Positions 1 to 6,583 of a stretch of DNA of 64,000 nt are shown one piece after another (the stretch's first letter is position 1; each line of letters opens with the position of its first letter). The position numbers were made by a program, and so were the translations under genes. The DNA lies in the NCBI RefSeq assembly GCF_030689685.1, contig NZ_JAUYEY010000101.1, positions 1 to 64,000 of the forward strand, in the 5' to 3' direction. The notes beneath the pieces were generated by a model. That model did not search any database, was not told the origin of the DNA, and saw only the letters and a program-made list of their open reading frames with translations. This DNA is from Polaromonas sp. Lineage in GTDB: Bacteria > Pseudomonadota > Gammaproteobacteria > Burkholderiales > Burkholderiaceae_C.

Positions 1-1
1 C

Positions 2-127
2 CTTGACGCGCTGGAGGAGCAGCTTGCACTGGGACTCAGAACTTTGGAGCAAAACCCTGAAACTGTGCGCACCATTGTCTCTTGGGATTGGATTGTGAGC
101 TCCTTGATTACTTCATTTATGAAGTAG
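2..127 (+). CDS. 3' end of a truncated-by-window gene, possibly IS630-type transposase C-terminus
   Basis: An open frame enters from the left edge and runs 41 codons to TAG at 125-127. The peptide is charged and then aromatic, with the stretch 'NPETVRTIVSWDWI'. From memory, IS630-type DDE transposases often end in a pattern of this kind (proline, VR, then hydrophobic and Trp-Ile). I infer an insertion-sequence remnant or end. The frame overlaps the 3' end of the convergent thioesterase gene by 15 bases. The window cuts off the catalytic part, so neither family nor completeness can be confirmed; it could be an unrelated protein tail. Confidence 0.4.
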   Translation, partial: LDALEEQLALGLRTLEQNPETVRTIVSWDWIVSSLITSFMK

Positions 128-913
128 AAATGGAATTACCAGTAAATTGCCGGACTCGTTCCACAACTGCGCGGTTTGGTCGAAGTAGCCGTTGCAAAAA
201 GCCTGGGCTTGGCTCTGCCCCAGCAGGTAGCCGCTATCGGTGGCCTGCAGCAGCGCCGCATCAGCATGGTAGTACACCGTCATCGAGACGGTACCAATCG
301 GTACCAGCAGCGGACGGCGGCGCCAGATTCGGGGAAAAAACACGTCCGACAACGCAGTCAGCGAAGCAAAGTCCAGCGGGCGCGGCGGGTCGTCGCGCAG
401 CCACAGGCGGGTGCGGCTGATGCCCAGGTCGGCGCCGTTCCATTCGGCAGGAATCGCGCCTTCGGCAAAACGCATTTCATAACGCTTGACCCATTCGACC
501 CGCGCCAGGCCGCTGGCACGCGGCACATCACTCGGTGCAGGAACTTCCGGCATCGTGTGTTCGTCGGCACCCCAGGTCTCGCGCCGCAAGCCAAAAAAGG
601 CGGTGCCGGTCAGCACCGTCTCGCCGTTCTGTTGCATCTCGATCACCCAGTGCTGGGTGGAGCGGTTGGTACGCGCCGGCCGGGCAATCACGGTGAACGG
701 CCCGTCGGCCAGGGCGGCGGCAAAGTTGACGGTCAGAGAAATCGGATCGCCCAGACGCTGCGGATGCTGAAGCACGGCATTCAAGGCCTGCGCCGCCGTG
801 ACGCCGCCGAAGGGCCCAACCATGTTGGCATAGGCGACGCTGGTGTGGCCCACAAAAGCACCATCGGCCTGGGGCTGCAGTGCGACAGCCGTATCAAAGG
901 GGTGGGAGATCAT
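113..913 (-). CDS. acyl-CoA thioesterase family protein (double hotdog)
   Basis: This 266-residue protein has the layout of TesB-like/thioesterase-superfamily proteins: two hotdog halves with 'GPFGGVTAAQALNAV' near residue 33 and 'PIGTVSMTVYYH' in the second half. It probably hydrolyses acyl-CoA to free acid in the cytosol. It is the last gene of the minus-strand fatty-acid oxidation run, downstream of the thiolase. No signal peptide or membrane segment is seen. The final residues after 'WNESGNLL' do not look like a normal family end, and they are encoded where the convergent left-edge ORF ends, so the terminus may have been replaced by an insertion. The enzyme class is fairly secure; the substrate is not known. 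Confidence 0.82.
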   Translation of the reverse strand: MISHPFDTAVALQPQADGAFVGHTSVAYANMVGPFGGVTAAQALNAVLQHPQRLGDPISLTVNFAAALADGPFTVIARPARTNRSTQHWVIEMQQNGETVLTGTAFFGLRRETWGADEHTMPEVPAPSDVPRASGLARVEWVKRYEMRFAEGAIPAEWNGADLGISRTRLWLRDDPPRPLDFASLTALSDVFFPRIWRRRPLLVPIGTVSMTVYYHADAALLQATDSGYLLGQSQAQAFCNGYFDQTAQLWNESGNLLVIPFLLHK

Positions 914-1008
914 GACTGGAGTATGCCGTCGCTGGTGGTATCAGGCAGTCATGCCGGTGACGCGGTCCACCGGACGGGCCGGCCGCGCATCGCCGCAACC
1001 GCGGTCGT

Positions 1009-1076
1009 CAACGTACTTCAGGTACATGAGGATGGGGAGCACCGGACCAACGCCGCAGATCGCCCGCGCAGGAGCC
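1009..1076. repeat. dispersed intergenic repeat, copy 1 (partner at 25626-25713)
   Basis: The spacer between the thiolase and thioesterase genes carries 'ACATGAGGAT' followed by 'GAGCACCG' and a 'GCAGA..GCGCAG' tail. The same order recurs with scattered mismatches at 25626-25713. I recognise it as a Comamonadaceae-type intergenic repeat. Both copies lie in the same orientation relative to the minus-strand genes around them. Confidence 0.6.
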
Positions 1077-2273
1077 CTACACCCGTTCGAAGATGCCGGC
1101 GGCGCCTTGTCCCATCCCCACACACATCGTCACCATGCCGTACTTGAGCTGATGGCGGTGCAGCGCATGAATCACGGTTGCCGCGCGGATCGCCCCGGTG
1201 GCGCCCAGCGGATGGCCCAGTGCAATCGCGCCGCCCATGGGGTTGACCTTCGCGGCGTTCAAGCCCAGCGTGTTGATGACGGCCAGCGACTGCGCGGCAA
1301 AGGCTTCGTTCAACTCGTACCAGTCGATGTCGTCCTGCTGCAGGCCCGCATAACGCAGCGCAGCCGGAATCGCCTCTATCGGGCCTATACCCATGATGTG
1401 CGGCGGCACGCCCTTGGCGGCGTAGCTGACAAAACGCGCCAGCGGCTTCAGGCCAAATTCCTTCACCGCTTTTTCGCTGGCCAGGATCAGCGCGCCGGCG
1501 CCGTCGGACGTTTGCGAGCTGTTGCCCGCAGTGACCGAACCCCGCGCGGCAAAAACCGTTTTGAGTTTGGCCAGGCCTTCCAGCGAGGTGTCAGGGCGCG
1601 GGCCTTCGTCCAGGCTCACGGTGCGGGTTTTGCCAATCACCTCACCACTGTCCAGATCGGGCGAACGGTCTGTGACCTCGACCGGCGTGATCTCGGCGCT
1701 GAACTCACCGCTCTGCTGCGCCTTGATCGCCTTCAGGTGCGACTCGAGTGCAAACTGGTCTTGCGCCTCGCGCGACACTTTCCACTGCTGCGCGACTTTT
1801 TCGGCCGTCAACCCCATGCCGTAGGCAATGCCGATGTTCTCGTCGTTGCCAAACATGGCCGGCGAGAGCGAGGGTGAGTTACCCGACATCGGCACCATGC
1901 TCATGCTTTCGGTGCCGGCAGCAATCATCACATCGGCTTCACCGACACGGATGCGATCGGCCGCCATCTGCACTGCGGAAAGTCCCGAAGCGCAGAAGCG
2001 GTTGACGGTGATGCCGCCCACGCTGGTCGGCAGGCCGGCTAGCACCGCGCCTATGCGCGCGATGTTCAGGCCCTGCGGGCCCTCGGGGATCGCGCAGCCG
2101 CAGATGATGTCTTCAATCGCCTTGGGGTCCAGCGAAGGCACTTGCGCCAGCGCGGCCTGCAGCGCGCGCACCAGCAGCTCGTCGGGTCGGGTGTTGCGGA
2201 AAAAGCCCCGGTGCGAGCGCCCAATGGGCGTGCGCGTGGCGGCAACGATGTAGGCTTCCTGGACTTGTTTCAT
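1077..2273 (-). CDS. acetyl-CoA C-acyltransferase (thiolase)
   Basis: This is a 398-residue degradative-type thiolase that cleaves 3-ketoacyl-CoA with CoA in the last beta-oxidation step. The acyl-accepting Cys94 is in 'NRFCASGLS'. The His-containing 'GHPLGATG' and the C-terminal Cys motif 'CVGMGQGAAG' are intact. I start it at the internal ATG (2273), preceded by AAGGAA at good spacing, rather than at 2315, because 'MKQVQEAYIVAATRTPIGR' is the normal N-terminus. It acts with the dehydrogenase/hydratase and acyl-CoA dehydrogenase encoded upstream in the same direction. A DUF559 cassette separates it from the preceding hotdog gene. Confidence 0.93.
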   Translation of the reverse strand: MKQVQEAYIVAATRTPIGRSHRGFFRNTRPDELLVRALQAALAQVPSLDPKAIEDIICGCAIPEGPQGLNIARIGAVLAGLPTSVGGITVNRFCASGLSAVQMAADRIRVGEADVMIAAGTESMSMVPMSGNSPSLSPAMFGNDENIGIAYGMGLTAEKVAQQWKVSREAQDQFALESHLKAIKAQQSGEFSAEITPVEVTDRSPDLDSGEVIGKTRTVSLDEGPRPDTSLEGLAKLKTVFAARGSVTAGNSSQTSDGAGALILASEKAVKEFGLKPLARFVSYAAKGVPPHIMGIGPIEAIPAALRYAGLQQDDIDWYELNEAFAAQSLAVINTLGLNAAKVNPMGGAIALGHPLGATGAIRAATVIHALHRHQLKYGMVTMCVGMGQGAAGIFERV

Positions 2274-2324
2274 GGGTAGTTCCTTGTTTCTCAATAAGTT
2301 GGCTTGGTAGGACAAAGGCTGCTG

Positions 2325-2496
2325 CCCTCACCCTAACCCTCTCCCGCAAGCGGGAGAGGGGACTGGGTACAGGATTCGGGCCCTTCTTGCTCCCTCTCCC
2401 GCTTGCGGGAGAGGGCCGGGGTGAGGGCTGCCGTGTGACCGCGCGTAGCGCCCGTTTCCACCCTCTCCCGCTTGCGGGAGAGGGCTGGGGTGAGGG
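2325..2496. repeat. three REP-like palindromic repeats (copies A, B, C)
   Basis: Each copy has a 24-base perfect or near-perfect palindrome (CCCTCTCCCGC/GCGGGAGAGGG) with a one-sided 12-base tail ending in GTGAGGG. Palindromes are at 2337-2360 (A), 2392-2415 (B) and 2461-2484 (C). A carries its tail on the left, B and C on the right, so A points opposite to B and C. B and C palindromes start 69 bases apart, a multiple of three, so the minus-strand DUF559 frame reads through them as the same peptide twice. Confidence 0.85.
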
Positions 2497-2824
2497 TCTG
2501 CGCGACTTGCAGTATTTTTTCCAGTACTGCTTCCGTCTGAAGCAGCACGTCGTTGTTCCAGAATCGAAGTGTTTGAAAACCAAGCGCTGCCATGTCGTTG
2601 CTGCGTTTTTGGTCGCTGGAGATACCTGCGTCGGTAGCGTGCTGGCCACCATCGAGCTCTATCACCAGCGCCAGTTCCACGCACACAAAGTCTGCGAAAT
2701 AATGACCGACCGGGTGCTGGCGGCGAAACTTCAGGCCGCCCAGTTGCCGGCCACGCAACTTCGACCAAAGCAGGGCTTCCGCATCCGTTGAAACCTTGCG
2801 CAACGCGCGTGCGCGTACCCTCAC
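2333..2824 (-). CDS. DUF559 endonuclease-like protein in a repeat-bounded cassette
   Basis: The core, about residues 5-115 from the start used here, matches DUF559 (Vsr-like, PD-(D/E)XK fold) proteins: 'LWSKLRGRQLGGLKFRRQH', then 'YFADF' and 'VIELDGGQH' with the acidic residues expected of the nuclease site, and 'LRFWNNDVL'. Biochemical function of the family is largely unproven. The track start at 2887 adds residues translated from repeat D. A GTG at 2824-2822 inside repeat D is preceded by a purine-rich GGGAGAGGG at ribosome-binding distance and fits the domain edge better. The C-terminal 45 or so residues are translated repeats C, B and A, and the TAG stop is inside A. The cassette interrupts the fatty-acid operon between the hotdog gene and the thiolase. 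Confidence 0.7.
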   Translation of the reverse strand: MRVRARALRKVSTDAEALLWSKLRGRQLGGLKFRRQHPVGHYFADFVCVELALVIELDGGQHATDAGISSDQKRSNDMAALGFQTLRFWNNDVLLQTEAVLEKILQVAQTLTPALSRKRERVETGATRGHTAALTPALSRKREREQEGPESCTQSPLPLAGEG

Positions 2825-2853
2825 CCCAGCCCTCTCCCGCGTGCGGGAGAGGG
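2818..2853. repeat. REP-like palindromic repeat, copy D
   Basis: Same family as copies A-C: palindrome at 2830-2853 with the CCCTCACCCC tail on its left. Read on the minus strand it provides GGGAGAGGG followed by GTGAGGG, a ribosome-binding-site-like stretch and a candidate start codon for the DUF559 gene. Confidence 0.85.
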
Positions 2854-2883
2854 GGCCGGACGGAGCGGAGGTCTGCGAAGCCA

Positions 2884-3396
2884 TCACGGCACTGGCTTCC
2901 TCGGGCCGGCCGGAATCCAGGCCCAGACAAACTCACATTCGACCGGGTTCACGCCGACCTCGTCGGTGACAGTCACCGGCACAGTCACTTCGCCCTTGTC
3001 ACTGGCCTGCATCAAGGCGCGCTGCGCATCACTGAGGGTGGCCACCGCGCGCAAGGCGCCTGTGGCGCGCTTTTTGAACGCCATCTTCAGCTCCTTGGCC
3101 AACGGGACGCAGTCGTCGCGCACATTCATGCCGACCACCATGCCTGTGGCAGTTTCTGCCAGCAGGTTCATCGCCGAGGCGTGGATGCCACCAATGTGGT
3201 TTTGCACCTTCTTCTCGTTCTTGATGCCGATCTCCACTTGGTGGCGGGTCATCTGCAAAAAGTCGAGCCCGGCCGTGCCGGCGAAAGGCACGGCGCGGCG
3301 CAACACCACGCTGCGAAACCAGGGCCGCGCAAAAGCCGGCACTTCAGACAGCCGTTCTAGCTGCCGCTCCAGGCGGTTGGGTGTGTGATCGCTCAT
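2884..3396 (-). CDS. DUF4442 hotdog-fold protein
   Basis: A 170-residue protein of the DUF4442 hotdog superfamily, related to small acyl-CoA thioesterases. The central 'VQNHIGGIHASAMNLLAETATG' is the usual family helix region. A thioesterase or acyl-CoA-binding role in beta-oxidation is plausible from the fold and from its place directly after the hydratase/dehydrogenase gene, but the reaction has not been shown for this group. It has no signal peptide. A Comamonadaceae-type repeat fills the 114-base gap upstream. Confidence 0.8.
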   Translation of the reverse strand: MSDHTPNRLERQLERLSEVPAFARPWFRSVVLRRAVPFAGTAGLDFLQMTRHQVEIGIKNEKKVQNHIGGIHASAMNLLAETATGMVVGMNVRDDCVPLAKELKMAFKKRATGALRAVATLSDAQRALMQASDKGEVTVPVTVTDEVGVNPVECEFVWAWIPAGPRKPVP

Positions 3397-3422
3397 GGTT
3401 GCTTTCCAACCAGCGAACGCCG

Positions 3423-3508
3423 CGGAACCGGCTTCGCCGGGCCGTAGGCGTTGCCCCCTGCAAGGGGGGAAGGCGCTACACGCAGTGAGCGTCCGACGGG
3501 GGTGTGCA
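3423..3508. repeat. operon-spacer repeat with nested hairpins, copy 1
   Basis: Three small hairpins in a row: CCGGCTTCGCCGG, CCCCCTGCAAGGGGG, and a GCGC..GTGAGCG arm, in about 85 bases. It lies between the bifunctional hydratase gene and the DUF4442 gene. Related copies are at 6015-6099 and, inverted on the plus strand, 15999-16073. Confidence 0.8.
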
Positions 3509-3510
3509 TA

Positions 3511-5934
3511 TCAATTACGCACAGGTTTGCCGGTGCTCATCATGCCCATGATCCGCTCCTGGGTTTTCGGGTGTTCGAGCAACGAGCAAAAGGCCTTGCG
3601 CTCCAGCGTCATCAAATACTCCTCTGTCACCAGCGAGCCGGCATCCACGTCGCCGCCGCAGACCACATTGGCAATCAGGCTGGCAATGTGGAAGTCGTGT
3701 GCGCTGATAAAGCCGCCGTCGCGCATATTGACCAGCTGGCCCTTGATGGTGGCCAGGCCGCTGCGGCCCACGACCGGGAAAGGCCTTCTGGAGGGCGCGC
3801 GGTAGCCCGAGGTAAACAGCGCGCGCGCCTCGTTGAGCGCGACAAACAACAGCTCGTCCTTGTTCGCAACAATCACGTCACTGTCCAGCAGGTAACCAAT
3901 CTTGCGGCTTTCAATCGCGCTGGTGCCGACTTTGGCCATGGCCGCAGCGGTAAAACCTTCAGTCAGGAAAGGCAGGATGTCCTTGTTGGTCGAGGCGGCT
4001 GCGTTTTCAGCTGCGCGGCGCGCGATGTAGGCCAGACCACCAGCACCTGGCACCAGGCCCACGCCCACCTCCACCAGGCCGATGTAGCTCTCCATCGCGG
4101 CCACACGTTTGGCTGAATACACCGCCAGCTCGCAGCCGCCGCCCAGCGCCAGGCCACGGATGGCAGAGACGACCGGCACTGATGCGTACCGCAGTTTGAG
4201 CATCACGTTCTGCAGCTCGGCCTCAGCGCCTTCAATCGCGCTGGCCCCGCCCATCATGAAAGCAGGCAACATGGCCTGCAAGTCGGCGCCGGCAGAAAAC
4301 ATCTCGTCGTTGGACCAGATGACCAAACCCTTGTAACTTTTTTCGGCCAGGTCCACGCCCAGGCCCAAGCCTTCTGCCACATCCGGGCCGATCGCGTGCA
4401 TCTTGGTCTTGATGCTGGCGATCACCACGTCGCCCTGTTCGCCGTCCAGCGTCCACAGGCGGATGGAATCGTCCTCATGCAGCGTGGTTCCGGCCGTCGT
4501 GAATGAAGGCGCGTTGGCGCCCAGCACGTTTTCGGGGAAGAACTGGCGCTGATGCACCGGCAATTCGCGGCGCGCGATGAACTTGTTGGCCGACGCGCTC
4601 CACGAGCCTTCCGGCGTGTGCACGCCACCGGCGTCAGCCACCGGGCCCTTGAACACCCACGCGGGCAAGGGCGCTTTGCTGATGGCCTTGCCCGAGTCAA
4701 TGTCCTCCTTGATCCAGTTCGCCACCTGCAGCCAGCCAGCCTCTTGCCACAACTCGAACGGACCCTGCTTGGCACCAAAGCCCCAGCGCATCGCAAAGTC
4801 AATGTCGCGCGCGCTGTCGGCAATACTTTCCAGGTGCACGGCGGCATAGTGAAACTGGTCGCGCAATATGGCCCAGAGAAAACGCGGCTCGGCGCCTTCG
4901 GCGTCGCGCAGCAACTTCAGGCGTTCGCCAGCAGGCTTTTTGAGCATGCGACCGACCACCTCGTTGGCCTTGGCGCCAGCGGCCACATACTCCATGCTCT
5001 CCGGGTCCAGGCGCATGATGTCGCGGCCCACCTTCTTGTAAAAACCCGCGCCGGTTTTCTGGCCCAGGTTTTTCGCTTCGAGCAGCTTGGCCAGCACAGG
5101 CGGCGTACCGTAGATGTCAGAAAACGGATCTTCCACTTTTCCGCTGCCAACGGGTCCCAGGTTGTTCTGCAAGGTCTTGATGACATGGGCCATGGTGTCC
5201 AGACCCACCACGTCGGCGGTGCGGAAAGTGCCGGAGCTGGCGCGTCCAAGTTTTTTGCCCGTCAGGTCATCGACCACGTCATAACTCAAACCAAAAGTCT
5301 CAGCCTCCTTGATGGTGGCCAACATGCCGGCGATGCCGACGCGGTTGGCAATGAAGTTGGGTGTGTCGTGTGCGCGGATCACACCTTTGCCCAGGCCGCT
5401 GGTTACAAAGGCTTCCAGATCGTCCATCACCTTGGGTTCGGTGGTCGGTGTGTTGATCAGCTCAACCAGCGTCATGTAGCGCGGCGGGTTGAAAAAGTGG
5501 ATGCCGCAAAAACGCGGCTTGATCGATGCGGGCAAGGCCTCGCTGAGTTGGGTGATCGACAGGCCCGAGGTGTTGCTGGCCACGATCGCGCCTTCACCGA
5601 TGAAAGGCGCGATCTTGTGGTACAGGTCGGTCTTCCAGTCCATGCGCTCGGCAATCGCCTCGATGATCAGGTCGCACTCTTTCAGAACATCCATGTGTTC
5701 TTCGTAGTTGGCCTGACCAATCAGGGCCGCGTCTTCCGGCACGCCGAGAGGTGCGGGCTTGAGCTTTTTCAACCCTTCAACTGCCCTGGTCACAATGCCG
5801 TTCTTCGGGCCTTCCTTCGCAGGCAGGTCAAACAGCACCACCGGAATCTTGAGATTGACCAGGTGGGCGGCAATTTGCGCACCCATCACACCGGCGCCTA
5901 ACACAGCGACTTTTTTGACTTGAAAGCGGGACAT
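3511..5934 (-). CDS. bifunctional 3-hydroxyacyl-CoA dehydrogenase / enoyl-CoA hydratase
   Basis: This 807-residue protein has the FadN-like order: NAD-binding 3-hydroxyacyl-CoA dehydrogenase first ('VAVLGAGVMGAQIAAHL', residues 9-25), its C-terminal dimerisation domain around 320-420, then a crotonase domain from about 480 to 700 ('FSAGADLQAML', 'ALGGGCELAVYSAKR', 'GLVEVGVGLVPGAGG' with the catalytic Glu). It would hydrate enoyl-CoA and oxidise the 3-hydroxyacyl-CoA. This order is the reverse of E. coli FadB, and the length fits the family. It is flanked on both sides by copies of the same repeat and is probably cotranscribed with the acyl-CoA dehydrogenase and thiolase. Confidence 0.93.
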   Translation of the reverse strand: MSRFQVKKVAVLGAGVMGAQIAAHLVNLKIPVVLFDLPAKEGPKNGIVTRAVEGLKKLKPAPLGVPEDAALIGQANYEEHMDVLKECDLIIEAIAERMDWKTDLYHKIAPFIGEGAIVASNTSGLSITQLSEALPASIKPRFCGIHFFNPPRYMTLVELINTPTTEPKVMDDLEAFVTSGLGKGVIRAHDTPNFIANRVGIAGMLATIKEAETFGLSYDVVDDLTGKKLGRASSGTFRTADVVGLDTMAHVIKTLQNNLGPVGSGKVEDPFSDIYGTPPVLAKLLEAKNLGQKTGAGFYKKVGRDIMRLDPESMEYVAAGAKANEVVGRMLKKPAGERLKLLRDAEGAEPRFLWAILRDQFHYAAVHLESIADSARDIDFAMRWGFGAKQGPFELWQEAGWLQVANWIKEDIDSGKAISKAPLPAWVFKGPVADAGGVHTPEGSWSASANKFIARRELPVHQRQFFPENVLGANAPSFTTAGTTLHEDDSIRLWTLDGEQGDVVIASIKTKMHAIGPDVAEGLGLGVDLAEKSYKGLVIWSNDEMFSAGADLQAMLPAFMMGGASAIEGAEAELQNVMLKLRYASVPVVSAIRGLALGGGCELAVYSAKRVAAMESYIGLVEVGVGLVPGAGGLAYIARRAAENAAASTNKDILPFLTEGFTAAAMAKVGTSAIESRKIGYLLDSDVIVANKDELLFVALNEARALFTSGYRAPSRRPFPVVGRSGLATIKGQLVNMRDGGFISAHDFHIASLIANVVCGGDVDAGSLVTEEYLMTLERKAFCSLLEHPKTQERIMGMMSTGKPVRN

Positions 5935-6014
5935 GGTTTCGTTCCTTATTGACTACTTATCTCGGCTTGCTGCGCACCCTCGCTACTCAACGTGGCTCCC
6001 AAGCCAGTGACAGC

Positions 6015-6099
6015 GTGGAACCGGCTATGCCGGGCCACAGGTGTCGCCCCTGCAAGGGGGGATGCGGCTACACGAAGTGAGCCGCAGGCGGGGTGTGCC
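6015..6099. repeat. operon-spacer repeat with nested hairpins, copy 2
   Basis: Sequence order as in copy 1 (CCGGCTATGCCGG, CCCCTGCAAGGGG, then GCGGCTACACGAAGTGAGCCGC) and the same orientation. It fills most of the 167-base gap between the DUF2147 gene and the bifunctional beta-oxidation gene. Confidence 0.8.
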
Positions 6100-6101
6100 A
6101 T

Positions 6102-6536
6102 CTACTGAATTCGGACCCAGGTCTGGGTGCGGCCGAAGGGGCCGAACGAGCCCCGGACTTCAAGTTTTTTGCCCGCGTCGATGGGCGTCATGCGCAGGCC
6201 GTAGTTGCGGCCGTTTTCGGGGTCCAGAATCTTGCCGCCCTCCCACACATCTTTGCCTTCGGCCTTTTTGGCGCCACGAATGATTTCAAGCCCGAGGATC
6301 GGTTTGTCCTTGCGGTCGTCACTGCACTGATCGCAGACATCGTCTGGCTTGATGTCTTTGCGGATGCGCTTGTCGACTTTTCCGCTCAGCACCCCGCTGG
6401 TTTCAACAATCCGGATCTCGGCTTTCGCCTCGCCGGTCTTGTCGTCCAGGTTGCGCCAAAGGCCCACAGGCGTCATCTGGGCAAATCCATAACCGCAAGT
6501 TGCTACAAAAATAATAGCTGTCAGTGCACGTTTCAT
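6102..6536 (-). CDS. DUF2147 secreted protein
   Basis: A 144-residue protein with a Sec-type signal peptide ('MKRALTAIIFVATCGYGFAQ', cleavage likely after the Ala before Gln) followed by a DUF2147 domain that starts 'PVGLWRNLDDKTGE' and contains 'WEGGKILDPENGRNY'. The start at 6536 is preferred over 6584 because it gives a clean signal peptide and has CTGGAG upstream. The family is small, probably periplasmic and of unknown function. It lies inside the beta-oxidation operon, as in some related genomes from memory, so it may be carried along or have an envelope role. Part of its signal-peptide coding sequence is a dispersed AT-rich repeat. Confidence 0.85.
   Translation of the reverse strand: MKRALTAIIFVATCGYGFAQMTPVGLWRNLDDKTGEAKAEIRIVETSGVLSGKVDKRIRKDIKPDDVCDQCSDDRKDKPILGLEIIRGAKKAEGKDVWEGGKILDPENGRNYGLRMTPIDAGKKLEVRGSFGPFGRTQTWVRIQ
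6500..6528. repeat. AT-rich 'TTGCTA...AATAGCTG' repeat inside a signal-peptide coding region
   Basis: The stretch TTGCTACAAAAATAATAGCT with its GC-rich tail matches copies at 15024-15084, 20005-20029, 21040-21096, 22586-22620 and 63432-63462. Here it encodes part of the DUF2147 protein's signal peptide. Confidence 0.55.
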
Positions 6537-6583
6537 AAGGGCTCCAGGGGTAAAAGGCTTGAAGAGTTGAAGAAAAAGGGGCA

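Noticed and set aside
2325-2853. CRISPR array
   Set aside because: Only four copies, palindromic, in both orientations and unevenly spaced, with a gene between; no spacers of constant length and no cas genes.
4552-5901. Long plus-strand ORF (449 aa) opposite the hydratase/dehydrogenase gene
   Set aside because: Antisense shadow of a clear beta-oxidation gene; composition is Arg/His/Gln/Val-rich with no motif.
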